57,488 nucleotides of DNA from NCBI GenBank assembly GCA_021741355.1, contig JAIOXZ010000023.1:1-57488 (forward strand), read 5' to 3'. The notes under the pieces were generated by a model. It ran no database searches and was not told where the DNA came from. It saw only the letters and a list, made by a program, of their open reading frames with translations. Source of the DNA: Caulobacter sp. GTDB lineage: Bacteria > Pseudomonadota > Alphaproteobacteria > Caulobacterales > Caulobacteraceae. Both the position numbers and the translations under genes were made by a program. This document shows positions 35,357 through 43,226 of this stretch, piece after piece (position 1 is the first letter of the stretch; each line of letters starts with the position of its first letter).

Positions 35357-36295
35357 CTACGCCGCCCGCGCCCTTCGCATCGCCTGCGGTGGCTGCCCGA
35401 ACGCGCGGATGAAGGCTCTCCGCATTCGCTCGGCGTCGCCGAAGCCGGTTTCCAGGGCGACGTCGTCGACCTGTAGCGGTTGGGAATCCAGCAGCGTGCG
35501 CGCCGCCTCGACGCGCAGGCGCTCGATGGCCTTGGCCGGGGTGAAGCCGGTAGTGGCGCTGAAGGCACGGGCGAAATTGCGCTCGCTCATCCCGGCTTCG
35601 CGGGCCAGTTCCTCGACGGTCAGCGGATTGCGCAGGTTCTCGCGCGCCCAGGCCATGAGGGTGTCGAACCGGCCGCCGGCCTCCAGCTCCAGCAGGGCCG
35701 AGAACTGCGACTGGCCGCCTGGCCGGCGGTGGTAGACCACCAGCTGCTGGGCGGTCTTGCGGGCGATGTCCTCGCCGAGGTCCTCGGCGATCAGGGCCAG
35801 GGCCAGGTCGATGCCGGCGGTGATCCCGGCGCTGGTCCAGATCGCGCCGTCGCGGATCCAGATGCGGTCGGCGTCCAGCTTCACCTTCGGATAGCGCCGG
35901 GCGAAGTCCTTGCTGCGGTTCCAGTGGGTCGTCGCCCGCTTGCCGTCGAGCAGCCCCGCCTGGGCCAGGATGTAGGCCCCGGAACAGACGCTGGTGGTGC
36001 GCCGGGCGGTGCGGGACGCGGCCTGCACAAAAGCCAGGGTGTCGGCGCAGATCGACGGCCCGCGCGTGCCCTCGCCGCCTGAGACCAGCAGGGTGTCGAG
36101 CCGGCCGGCGTCCCCGAAGGCCGCGCTGTCCAGCGTCACGCCCGACGAACTGGCCACCGGCCCGCCGTCCCGCGAGATCAGGCGGATGTCATAGGCGCCG
36201 GGGACATAGCGTCCCGCGATCTCGAACGCGCCGATCGGTCCGGCCGCGTCGAGCAGCTGGAAATCGGGGAAGATCAGGACGCCTATCGTGCGCAT
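35357..36295 (-). CDS. GlxA-type transcriptional regulator (DJ-1/PfpI + AraC HTH)
   Basis: A 312-residue protein. The N-terminal amidotransferase-like domain has MRTIGVLIFPDFQLLDAAGP, LLVSGGEGTRG and TSVCSGAYILAQAGLLDGKR with the elbow cysteine. The C-terminal part is an AraC-type tandem helix-turn-helix (NPLTVEELAREAGMSERNFA...DVALETGFGDAERMRRAFIR). This architecture defines the GlxA/FtrA family. It is divergent from a DJ-1/PfpI protein of the same fold (79 bases between starts), making that gene its probable target. Confidence 0.92.
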   Translation of the reverse strand: MRTIGVLIFPDFQLLDAAGPIGAFEIAGRYVPGAYDIRLISRDGGPVASSSGVTLDSAAFGDAGRLDTLLVSGGEGTRGPSICADTLAFVQAASRTARRTTSVCSGAYILAQAGLLDGKRATTHWNRSKDFARRYPKVKLDADRIWIRDGAIWTSAGITAGIDLALALIAEDLGEDIARKTAQQLVVYHRRPGGQSQFSALLELEAGGRFDTLMAWARENLRNPLTVEELAREAGMSERNFARAFSATTGFTPAKAIERLRVEAARTLLDSQPLQVDDVALETGFGDAERMRRAFIRAFGQPPQAMRRARAA

Positions 36296-36374
36296 GGCGG
36301 AAATCGAGGGATCAATGTCATTTCCGCCAGACGCTAGACTGTGCAGCATGGACGCGTCAACCGGAGCCACGCCC

Positions 36375-37058
36375 ATGTCCGACAAGCCGCTGCGCATTGT
36401 CTTCGCCCTGTATCCCGGAGTCACGCACCTCGACTTCACCGGGCCGCACCAGTTCCTCTCCCGCCTGCCCGGCGCGCAGACGACGGTCGCCTGCCTCGAC
36501 GGCGGGCAGATGGAGGCTGACGGCCTGACCTTCGCCGGCCTGACGAAGTTCGAGGACATCGAGGCCTGCGACCTGCTCTGCATTCCCGGTGGCTTCGGCA
36601 CGACTGCCGCCATGCTTCACGAGCCCTTCATGGCGCAGATCCGGCGACTGGCGGAGGGCGCGACCTGGGTCACCTCGGTCTGCACCGGCTCGCTGATCCT
36701 GGCGGCGGCCGGACTGCTCAAGGGGCGCCACGCGGCCTGTCACTGGGCCTGGCGCGACCAGCTGGCGCTGTTCGGGGCGATCCCGGACCCGGCGCGGGTT
36801 GTTCGGGACGGCCGCTATGTCACGGGCGGCGGCGTCACGGCCGGGATCGACTTCGCCCTGACCCTGGCGGCCGAGATCGCCGGCGACGACTTCGCCCAGG
36901 GCCTGCAGCTGGCGCTGGAGTATGCGCCCGCGCCGCCATTCAACGCCGGGCGTCCCGAGACGGCGCCGCCGCATGTGCTGGCCGTCATACAGGCGTTCAA
37001 CGCCCGCGCCATGGAGGTGCGGGTGGGTGCGGCGGAAACGGCGGCTGCGAGGCTGTAG
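36375..37058 (+). CDS. DJ-1/PfpI family protein, isonitrile hydratase-like
   Basis: A 227-residue protein with LRIVFALYPGVTHLDFTGPH at the start, LLCIPGGFGTTAAML (oxyanion loop), and the nucleophile elbow WVTSVCTGSLILAAAGLLKG with Cys103, followed by RHAACHW. This pattern resembles InhA-type isonitrile hydratases and related cyclohexyl isocyanide hydratases. The start MSDKPLR at 36375 has GGAG upstream; MDAST at 36348 is an alternative. It is divergent from the GlxA-type regulator. Confidence 0.85.
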   Translation: MSDKPLRIVFALYPGVTHLDFTGPHQFLSRLPGAQTTVACLDGGQMEADGLTFAGLTKFEDIEACDLLCIPGGFGTTAAMLHEPFMAQIRRLAEGATWVTSVCTGSLILAAAGLLKGRHAACHWAWRDQLALFGAIPDPARVVRDGRYVTGGGVTAGIDFALTLAAEIAGDDFAQGLQLALEYAPAPPFNAGRPETAPPHVLAVIQAFNARAMEVRVGAAETAAARL

Positions 37059-37110
37059 AGCTTCGGATTCGCATCGGCTGATGCCGGGCGCTCCGTGGTC
37101 CCGATAATCC

Positions 37111-37237
37111 CGTCATGGCCCGACTTGTTCGGGCCATCCAGGAACACGGTCGCTCGGAGGGTGAACCGCTGACGTTTCAGCTGGACGTTTGCCGGCCTCA
37201 TCGTGCTTGGGTGGCCCGAACAAGTCGGGCCATGACG
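37111..37237. repeat. Long-arm inverted repeat TGGCCCGACTTGTTCGGGCCA
   Basis: CGTCATGGCCCGACTTGTTC plus GGGCCATCCA (37111-37140) is inverted at 37208-37237, giving arms of about 30 bases, and each arm is itself an imperfect hairpin. It fills much of the 37059-37295 gap between convergent genes and may terminate both transcripts. Nothing else is seen in this gap. Confidence 0.75.
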
Positions 37238-37295
37238 CCGTCTTGAGCTGAATGCCGTTTGGGCCCAGCCTCTTCGAGGCGGCCCCCCGATCACC

Positions 37296-39164
37296 CTACT
37301 GACAGGCGAGACACTCGTCGTAGTCGGTCTTTTCGCCCTGCTCGAGGTTGAACGTGTCGAGCGTCTCGGCGCCGGCGTGGCTGGCGCGCTGCACGGACTT
37401 GGAGCGCAGGTAGTAGAGGCTCTTCATGCCCCGCTCCCACGCCTGCCAGTGCAGCATGTGCAGGTCCCACTTGTCGACGTCGCCGGGGATGAACAGGTTC
37501 ACCGACTGGCTCTGGCAGATGTCCGGCGTGCGGTCGGCAGCCAGTTCGACGATCCAGCGCTGGTCGAGCTCGAAGGCCGTCTTGTAGACGTCCTTCTCGT
37601 CCTGGCTGAGGCAGTCCAGGTGCTGGACCGAGCCCTCATTGGCCAGGATGCTGTCCCAGACCGCGGCGGAATTCTCGCCCTTGGTCTCGAGCAGGCGCTC
37701 CAGGTAGGGGTTCTTGACCGCGAAGGTGCCCGACAGGGTCTTGTGGCTGTAGATGTTGGCCGGGATCGGCTCGATGCCGGCGCTGGTGCCGCCGCAGATG
37801 ATGCTGATGCTGGCGGTCGGGGCGATGGCCAGCTTGTGCGAGAAACGCTCCATCACGCCGCGCTCGGCCGCGTCGGGGCAGGGGCCCTTCTCCTCGGCCA
37901 GCTTGACGCTGGCCTTGTCGGCCTCGCGGCGCAGGTGCTTGAACAGCCGCATGTTCCACGACTTGGCCAGGGCGCTCTCGAAGGGCACGTTCTGGGCCTG
38001 CAGGAAGCTGTGGAAGCCCATCAGGCCCAGGCCCACCGACCGCTCGCGCATGGCGGCGTAAACCGCGTGCTTGGCGTCGACGGGCGCGCGCTTGATGAAG
38101 TCCTCGAGCACGTTGTCGAGGAAGCGCATGACGTCCTCGATGAACATCGGCTCGTCGCGCCATTCCATGAAGGACTCGGCGTTGACGCTGGAGAGGCAGC
38201 AGACCGCGGTCCGCTCGACGCCCAGGTGGTCCTTGCCGGTGTGCAGCATGATCTCGCTGCAGAGGTTCGACTGGCGGACCTTGAAGCCCAGCTCCTGCTG
38301 GTGCTTCGGCATGGCGCGGTTCACCGCGTCAGAGAAGATCAGATAGGGCTCGCCCGTCTGCAGCCGCAGCTCGAGCACCTTCTGCCACAGGGCGCGGGCG
38401 TCGACCTCGCGCAGCACTTCGCCGGTCTTGGGCGAGCGCAGGCCGAACTTCGTGCCGTCCCGCACCGCGTGCATGAACTCGTCGCTGATCGAGATGCCGT
38501 GGTGCAGGTTCAGCGATTTGCGATTGAAGTCGCCCGAAGGTTTGCGGATCTCGAGGAACTCGTCGATCTCCGGGTGGTGGATGTCCAGATAGACCGCCGC
38601 CGAGCCACGGCGCAGGCTGCCCTGGCTGATCGCGAGGGTCAGGGAGTCCATCACGCGGATGAAGGGGATGATGCCGCTGGTCTGGCCGGCGCCCTTGACC
38701 TTCTCGCCGATCGACCGGACGCCGCCCCAGTAGGTGCCGATGCCGCCACCGTTGGCGGCCAGCCAGACGTTCTCGTTCCAGGTGCCGACGATGCCGTCGA
38801 GGCTGTCGCCGACGGCGTTGAGGAAGCAGCTGATCGGCAGGCCGCGATTGGCCCCGCCGTTGCTCAGCACCGGCGTCGACGGCATGAACCACAGCTTGCT
38901 CATGTAGTCGTAGACGCGCTGGGCGTGATCGGCGTCGTCGGCGAAGGCCGTGGCGACGCGGGCGAACATGTCCTGGTAGGACTCGCCGGCCAGCAGGTAG
39001 CGGTCCTCGAGGGTGGTGCGGCCAAAGTCGGTCAGCAGGGCGTCGCGGCTGCGGTCAACCTCGACCTTCCTGACCAGCGCCAGTTGGGGCTTTTCGCCGC
39101 CGAGCCAGGCTGTATCGCCGGCCGCCTCGCCGAGGGGAATCTGCCTTGCCGCTTCGCCCATCAT
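37296..39164 (-). CDS. nrdA: Ribonucleoside-diphosphate reductase large (alpha) subunit
   Basis: A 622-residue class I catalytic subunit that reduces ribonucleotides for DNA synthesis. PSTPVLSNGGANRGLPISCF holds the first redox cysteine (about residue 113). NLCSEI matches the N-x-C-x-E active-site motif, CCLSSVNAES the partner region, PTASISIICGGTSAGIEPIP the phosphate loop, and the tail ends DECLACQ with the C-x-x-C shuttle. No N-terminal ATP-cone is visible, as in other alphaproteobacterial forms. nrdB is not adjacent, so the beta subunit must be encoded elsewhere. Two NrdR-like boxes lie 50-95 bases upstream. The ATG at 39164 is followed by a second Met; either may start. Confidence 0.94.
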   Translation of the reverse strand: MMGEAARQIPLGEAAGDTAWLGGEKPQLALVRKVEVDRSRDALLTDFGRTTLEDRYLLAGESYQDMFARVATAFADDADHAQRVYDYMSKLWFMPSTPVLSNGGANRGLPISCFLNAVGDSLDGIVGTWNENVWLAANGGGIGTYWGGVRSIGEKVKGAGQTSGIIPFIRVMDSLTLAISQGSLRRGSAAVYLDIHHPEIDEFLEIRKPSGDFNRKSLNLHHGISISDEFMHAVRDGTKFGLRSPKTGEVLREVDARALWQKVLELRLQTGEPYLIFSDAVNRAMPKHQQELGFKVRQSNLCSEIMLHTGKDHLGVERTAVCCLSSVNAESFMEWRDEPMFIEDVMRFLDNVLEDFIKRAPVDAKHAVYAAMRERSVGLGLMGFHSFLQAQNVPFESALAKSWNMRLFKHLRREADKASVKLAEEKGPCPDAAERGVMERFSHKLAIAPTASISIICGGTSAGIEPIPANIYSHKTLSGTFAVKNPYLERLLETKGENSAAVWDSILANEGSVQHLDCLSQDEKDVYKTAFELDQRWIVELAADRTPDICQSQSVNLFIPGDVDKWDLHMLHWQAWERGMKSLYYLRSKSVQRASHAGAETLDTFNLEQGEKTDYDECLACQ

Positions 39165-39218
39165 GACCCTAAACCCGTACCAAACAGCGGCTTCCCGAAC
39201 GAACGCACCGTCCGAAAG

Positions 39219-39266
39219 ACGCTACATCTTGTGGGCGACGCGCCCCCTGAACCCACTATATGGGGC
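39219..39266 (-). promoter_or_regulatory. Two tandem NrdR-like boxes upstream of nrdA
   Basis: CTACATCTTG (39222-39231) and CACTATATGG (39254-39263) each match 8 of 10 positions of the NrdR core CWATATATWG. Their centres are 32 bases apart, about three helical turns, the spacing seen at known tandem NrdR sites. NrdR is the nucleotide-sensing repressor of ribonucleotide reductase genes. Flanks are only partly palindromic. Confidence 0.6.
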
Positions 39267-39321
39267 CACGAGGCCTAATGACTCGTCAACGGGGAGAAAC
39301 GCCTCAGGCGGGATTTTTTCG

Positions 39322-39336
39322 TTAACAAACTGTTGA
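39322..39336. promoter_or_regulatory. CtrA-like site
   Basis: TTAA-CAAACTG-TTGA differs at one base from the CtrA consensus TTAA-N7-TTAA. It is placed between nrdA and the CoA transferase. One mismatch in eight specified bases occurs by chance fairly often, so this is tentative. Confidence 0.3.
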
Positions 39337-39438
39337 GAAGCCCTCCGTAGACCACGGTTCTGCAAGGGTTTGACAACCTTTTCAGACACCTGCCGCGACC
39401 CCTCGTCGCGGGGCTCCTCGCATGGCAAGGTCAACACA

Positions 39439-40752
39439 ATGACGTGGCAGGATTTATACGCTGAAAGGCGCTTGACGGCGGGCGAAGCAGCCGCCCGCAT
39501 AGAGTCCGGACAGCGGGTGGCCGTCGGCATGGCGCTGGCCGAGCCGCCGGCGATCCTGGCGGCCATCGCCGCGCGGGCCGAAGCGGACGAGATCGACGAG
39601 GTCAAACTCTTCTATTTCCATTCGACGCCGCATGCTGGGGCGACGGTCCTCCGCTTCGAGCTGATGGACCGGATCCGGCCGCACTGCTTCTTCCTCGGCC
39701 CCATAGAGCGGATGCTGCTGGAGCGCGGCGAGGCCGAGGGCAAGCGCACGATCGCCTTCGTTCCGGGCGCCTTCAGCCAGGCGCCGCGGCTGATGACCGA
39801 GCGGGCGCCGATCGACGCCTTCATCACCACGGTCTCGCCGATGGACCGGCACGGCTATTTCAGCCTCGGGACCAGCAACGACTACGGATCGGCCGTCGCC
39901 CGGTCGGCGCGCCGGGTGATCGTCGAGGTCAACAAGCACATGCCCCGGGTCCGCGGCGGCATGATCCACATCAGCGAGATCGACGGCATCGTCGAGAACG
40001 ACCTGCCGCTGTTCGAAAATCCCAACCGGGCGCCGGCGCCGGAGGATGACGCCATCGGCCGGATCATCGCCGGCCTGGTCGAGGACGGCTCCTGCCTGCA
40101 GATGGGCATCGGCGCCCTGCCGGATGCGGTCTGCGCCGCGCTGGGCAAGCACCGGGGCCTCGGCGTCCACACCGAGCTGCTGACGCCGGGACTGGTCGCG
40201 CTGATGAAGGCCGGGGCGGTCGACAACAGCCGCAAGACGACGGACCCGGGCCTGTCGATCTTCACCTTCGCCCTGGGGAACAAGGCGCTCTACGATTTCA
40301 TCGACGACAACGCCGCGGTCGAGAGCCGGCCGGTGGCTTACGTCAACGACCCGGCGGTGATCGCGCGCAATGACCGGGTCGTGTCGGTCAACGCCACCCT
40401 GCAGATCGACCTGTCCGGCGCCTGCAATTCCGAGCACCTGGCGGGCCGTCAGTTCAGCGCCGCGGGCGGGCAGCTGGACTTCGTGCGCGGCGCCTACGCC
40501 TCGAAGGGCGGCCGGTCGATCATCGCCTGCCACTCGACGGCGAAGGAGGGGACCCTGTCGCGGATCACCACCCGCCTGGACGGTCCGGTGACCACGCCGC
40601 GCAACGACACCCACATCGTCGTCACCGAGTACGGTCACGCCGATCTGAAGGGCCTCTCGACGTCCGAGCGGGCCAAAGCCCTGATCGGCCTGGCGCACCC
40701 GAAATTCCGCGATGAGCTGACTGCGGCGGCCAGGGCGGACGGCAGCCTGTAG
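39439..40752 (+). CDS. Acetyl-CoA hydrolase/transferase family CoA transferase (4-hydroxybutyrate or succinyl-CoA:acetate type)
   Basis: A 437-residue enzyme moving CoA between acyl groups. The two-domain fold shows VAVGMALAEPPAILAAI near the start, FVPGAFSQAPRLM, VSPMDRHGYFSLGTSNDYGS, IGALPDAVCAALG and GVHTELLTPGLVALMKAG, where Glu246 is the probable catalytic glutamate. GACNSEHLAGRQFSAAGGQL, PRNDTHIVVTEYGHADLKGL and the C-terminal RAKALIGLAHPKFRDEL follow. Length and motif order match 4-hydroxybutyrate CoA-transferases. The ATG at 39439 starts at MTWQDLY with CAAGG upstream. Confidence 0.9.
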   Translation: MTWQDLYAERRLTAGEAAARIESGQRVAVGMALAEPPAILAAIAARAEADEIDEVKLFYFHSTPHAGATVLRFELMDRIRPHCFFLGPIERMLLERGEAEGKRTIAFVPGAFSQAPRLMTERAPIDAFITTVSPMDRHGYFSLGTSNDYGSAVARSARRVIVEVNKHMPRVRGGMIHISEIDGIVENDLPLFENPNRAPAPEDDAIGRIIAGLVEDGSCLQMGIGALPDAVCAALGKHRGLGVHTELLTPGLVALMKAGAVDNSRKTTDPGLSIFTFALGNKALYDFIDDNAAVESRPVAYVNDPAVIARNDRVVSVNATLQIDLSGACNSEHLAGRQFSAAGGQLDFVRGAYASKGGRSIIACHSTAKEGTLSRITTRLDGPVTTPRNDTHIVVTEYGHADLKGLSTSERAKALIGLAHPKFRDELTAAARADGSL

Positions 40753-40789
40753 TCTTGCGTTCCGGCATCGACGGACGTATCAGCGCCCC

Positions 40790-40905
40790 GTCACTGGGGA
40801 GTAGCCGGCTGCGAATCCAGCAGCGGGTGCGTCAACAAACTTGGAGCCGCGGCTCCATGGCGCACTCAGCCTGAAAAGGCCTGGCGAGACCTTTGGCTTT
40901 CGCGT
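40790..40905 (+). ncRNA. yybP-ykoY manganese riboswitch
   Basis: The 5' leader of the downstream exporter carries the three conserved blocks of this class in order: GGGGAGTAG (40796-40804), GCGTCAACA (40829-40837) and GGCCTGGCGAGACCTTTGG (40878-40896), with variable stems between. These blocks form the two Mn2+-binding loops (L1 and L3) that dock when Mn2+ is bound. The downstream gene is a GDT1/UPF0016 protein, a well-known target of this riboswitch. Metal binding normally switches expression on. Confidence 0.93.
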
Positions 40906-40913
40906 GCGGTCGA

Positions 40914-40960
40914 GCGGGACCGGAGCGCGGAACGCCAATGGTCTGTCTTACCGGTCCCGC
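40914..40960 (+). promoter_or_regulatory. Expression-platform hairpin of the Mn riboswitch
   Basis: GCGGGACCGG (40914-40923) pairs perfectly with CCGGTCCCGC (40951-40960). The 3' arm ends two bases before the AGGA ribosome-binding site (40962-40965) of the exporter. This is the right place to expose or hide the site, so control of translation initiation is likely. Confidence 0.65.
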
Positions 40961-40972
40961 CAGGACATGTTC

Positions 40973-41548
40973 ATGGAAGCCTTCCTCGTCTCCACCGGCC
41001 TCGTGGCCATCGCCGAGATCGGCGACAAGACCATGCTGCTGGCCATCGTGCTGGCGGCGCGGTTCCGCAAGCCCTGGCCGATCCTGGCCGGGATCCTGGT
41101 GGCGACCCTCGCCAACCACGGTCTGGCCGCCACGGTCGGCGCCGTCGCCGGTCACGCCCTGGCAGGTCCGTGGGTCCGCTGGGTGCTGGGCGCCCTGTTC
41201 ATCGCGTTCGGCGTCTGGGCGCTGATCCCCGACAAGTTCGAGGACGATGAGGCGCCGTCGACCGTGAAGGCCGGGTCGGTGTTCCTGACCACCGCCATCG
41301 CCTTCTTCTTCGTCGAGATGGGCGACAAGACCCAGGTGGCCACCGTGGCGCTGGCCGCGCAGTTCAAGTCCATCCTGGTGGTCGCCGCCGGCACGACCCT
41401 GGGCATGATGCTGGCGAACGGACCGGCCGTCTGGCTGGGGGAGACCCTCGCGACCCGTCTGCCGATGAAATACATCCGCTGGGCGGCCGCGGCGGCCTTC
41501 GCCGGCATCGGCCTTTGGATTCTGATCGCGGGTCAGGCCATCAGGTAG
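40973..41548 (+). CDS. TMEM165/GDT1 (UPF0016) family manganese exporter
   Basis: A 191-residue inner-membrane protein with six hydrophobic helices in two inverted halves, each carrying the signature E-x-G-D-K-T: EIGDKT at residues 15-20 and EMGDKT at 115-120. These acidic motifs line the cation path. Bacterial members such as MneA export Mn2+. The upstream yybP-ykoY riboswitch strongly supports the metal. The ATG at 40973 (MEAFLVSTG) has AGGA seven bases before it; the frame extending to 40841 reads through the riboswitch and is rejected. Its 3' end overlaps the convergent SRPBCC gene by 16 bases. Confidence 0.94.
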   Translation: MEAFLVSTGLVAIAEIGDKTMLLAIVLAARFRKPWPILAGILVATLANHGLAATVGAVAGHALAGPWVRWVLGALFIAFGVWALIPDKFEDDEAPSTVKAGSVFLTTAIAFFFVEMGDKTQVATVALAAQFKSILVVAAGTTLGMMLANGPAVWLGETLATRLPMKYIRWAAAAAFAGIGLWILIAGQAIR

Positions 41549-42033
41549 CGGTAGGCCTCGCGGGCGGCCTTGAACCGCTCGAACGGGAACCGGATCGGCA
41601 CGCCCTCCAGCGCCGCGGCGAACATTTCGAGGTGCGCCTCCCAGCCCGCGGCGGACCGGCCGGCGTCCTCGCCCGCCGGGCTGGAGAGGGTCAGGGTCAG
41701 GTGGCAGGCATCCGGACCTGTCGGCCGCAACGCCCATCGCACCGGTCGCAGCGGCTCGCCGGGTCCGCTCCAGCTGTACTCGAGCAGCGCGCCGGGCTCG
41801 CAGGCCGAGACGAGGCTGTCGATCACCGTGCCGGAGTCGGCGAAGTCGAGGACCGCCCGACCGCCCTCCCGCAGATCGATGGTCCCGGGCGCCAGCCACT
41901 CCGGAAGGCGCGCCGGATCGGTCAGCAACGACCAGACCGCCGCCGCGGGATGCTCAAGCTCCCGCGCCAGGGTCACCTGGGTGATGTCGCCGAGGCGCTG
42001 TATGGCGCCCAGACTGTCTGGCAGGTCGGTCAT
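41533..42033 (-). CDS. SRPBCC/AHSA1-domain protein
   Basis: A 166-residue START-like fold protein: VTLARELEHPAAAVWSLLTD then PARLPEWLAPGTIDLREGGR (the D-P--L--W motif of AHSA1 proteins), and a C-terminal helix GWEAHLEMFAAALEGVPIRF. It probably binds a small hydrophobic ligand or acts in stress protection. The ATG at 42033 has GGAG upstream. No operon partner is adjacent. Confidence 0.85.
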   Translation of the reverse strand: MTDLPDSLGAIQRLGDITQVTLARELEHPAAAVWSLLTDPARLPEWLAPGTIDLREGGRAVLDFADSGTVIDSLVSACEPGALLEYSWSGPGEPLRPVRWALRPTGPDACHLTLTLSSPAGEDAGRSAAGWEAHLEMFAAALEGVPIRFPFERFKAAREAYRYLMA

Positions 42034-42179
42034 GCGTCGTGTCTCCGGTGGGTTGCGCCAGACTGGCGAGGCCGTACCGGGCTCGCCGTGACCTGAATCA
42101 AGCGGTTCCGGGCGGGACGCCTTAGGGTGACGCCCTGCCGGGTCCAGCCCTCCGGCTGGCCCGGCTGTGAGGGAGCGCC

Positions 42180-42572
42180 ATGCGCAAGGCCGTCGTCGCC
42201 GGGATCCTCTACTTCGCCGTGGTGTTCGCCTTCGCCTTCGCCATCGGGGTCGTGCGGGTGCTGCTGGTGGCGCCCAGGCTCGGCGAGACCGTCGCGGTGC
42301 TGCTGGAGCTGCCGGTGGTGCTCGCGGCGTCGTGGGCCTGCTGTGGGGCCCTTGTGACGCGTCTGGCGGTATCGCCGCGCCTGGGCGACCGGGTGATGAT
42401 GGGCGGCGTCGCCTTTGTCGTCCTGCAGGCGGCGGAAGCGCTTCTCGCGGTCTTCGCCTTTGGCCGGACACCGGCGCTCTATCTCGCAGCCTTCGCGACG
42501 CTCGCGGGGCAGCTCGGCCTGGCAGGCCAGATCGGCTTCGCGCTGATTCCCCTGGTCCGCCGACGGAGGTAG
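42180..42572 (+). CDS. Small four-helix membrane protein of unknown function
   Basis: 130 residues with about four transmembrane segments: AGILYFAVVFAFAFAIGVVR, VAVLLELPVVLAASWACCGA, VAFVVLQAAEALLAVFAF and the last (LYLAAFATLAGQLGLAGQIG), ending in basic RRRR. No family is recognised. GAGGGAG upstream supports the ATG at 42180. A DUF1330 gene follows 35 bases later. Confidence 0.75.
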   Translation: MRKAVVAGILYFAVVFAFAFAIGVVRVLLVAPRLGETVAVLLELPVVLAASWACCGALVTRLAVSPRLGDRVMMGGVAFVVLQAAEALLAVFAFGRTPALYLAAFATLAGQLGLAGQIGFALIPLVRRRR

Positions 42573-42607
42573 AGGGACGGGACGCCTCAGAGCCGAAGGG
42601 ATTCGCC

Positions 42608-42910
42608 ATGACCGACGCCGCCAAGCCCGCCTATGTGATCCTCGTCCGCGACCGGATGGTCGATGCAGATGAATTCGCCACCTACGGCCAGAAGGCCCGC
42701 GCGGCGCGCGAGGGCCATGCGGTCACGCCGCTGGCCTTCTATGGTAAGCACGAAGTGCTCGAGGGACCGGAGGTCGAGGGCGCGGTGATCCTGCGCTTCC
42801 CGAGCTTCGCCGAGGCCCAGGCCTGGTATCGCAGCCCGGCCTACCAGGAAGCGCTCAAGCACCGCCTCGCCGGCGCCGAATACCGCGTGGTGATCGTCGA
42901 GGGCGTCTAG
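42608..42910 (+). CDS. DUF1330 family protein
   Basis: A 100-residue ferredoxin-like (dimeric alpha-beta barrel) protein: AYVILVRDRMVDADEFATYG at the start, GAVILRFPSFAEAQAWYRSP near the end, then AYQEALKHRLAGAEYRVVIV. Function is unknown. It is convergent with a second DUF1330 protein (42907-43221), the two stops overlapping in CTAG. Confidence 0.9.
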   Translation: MTDAAKPAYVILVRDRMVDADEFATYGQKARAAREGHAVTPLAFYGKHEVLEGPEVEGAVILRFPSFAEAQAWYRSPAYQEALKHRLAGAEYRVVIVEGV

Positions 42911-43221
42911 GACCCGGCGGCGTCTGCCTGGCCGCCGAGCCCCCTGGCCAGCAGAACCACGCCGGTCGAGCCGGCGTGGCGATGCCCGGCGATCGCCTGA
43001 TACTCCGGGGAATCGAACCAGTCGTGGAAGGCGGCCGCGTCCGGAAAGCTCATCATGACGAGCCGGGTCGCGGTCCAGTCGCCCTCGATCACCTCAGGCG
43101 TTTCATCGACGGCCAGCAGCGTGCCCTTGAACCGGCTGAACACCTCCATGAACGCCGCTGAATAGCGGTCATAGGCCGTCCGGTCGTGGATGGTGATGTG
43201 GGCGACGCCGTAGACCGCCAT
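42907..43221 (-). CDS. DUF1330-like protein
   Basis: 104 residues of the same fold as its convergent neighbour: GVAHITIHDRTAYDRYSAAF, TRLVMMSFPDAAAFHDWFDS, then PEYQAIAGHRHAGSTGVVLL. It sits five bases after the nitronate monooxygenase stop on the same strand, so the two are probably cotranscribed. The gene is short and begins at the ATG 43221. Confidence 0.88.
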   Translation of the reverse strand: MAVYGVAHITIHDRTAYDRYSAAFMEVFSRFKGTLLAVDETPEVIEGDWTATRLVMMSFPDAAAFHDWFDSPEYQAIAGHRHAGSTGVVLLARGLGGQADAAGS

Positions 43222-43226
43222 GGCGA

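Larger units (their letters stand above)
39165..39438. other. Divergent regulatory region between nrdA and the CoA transferase
   Basis: 274 bases without a gene. It holds two NrdR-like boxes nearer nrdA (39219-39234 and 39251-39266), a CtrA-like TTAA-N7-TTGA site (39322-39336) and a TTGACA hexamer (39370-39375) facing the CoA transferase. The CoA transferase frame is open from 39370 but begins at 39439. Confidence 0.55.

Noticed and set aside
37377..39278. 633-residue frame opposite nrdA
   Set aside because: An antisense shadow of nrdA; no motif or signal.
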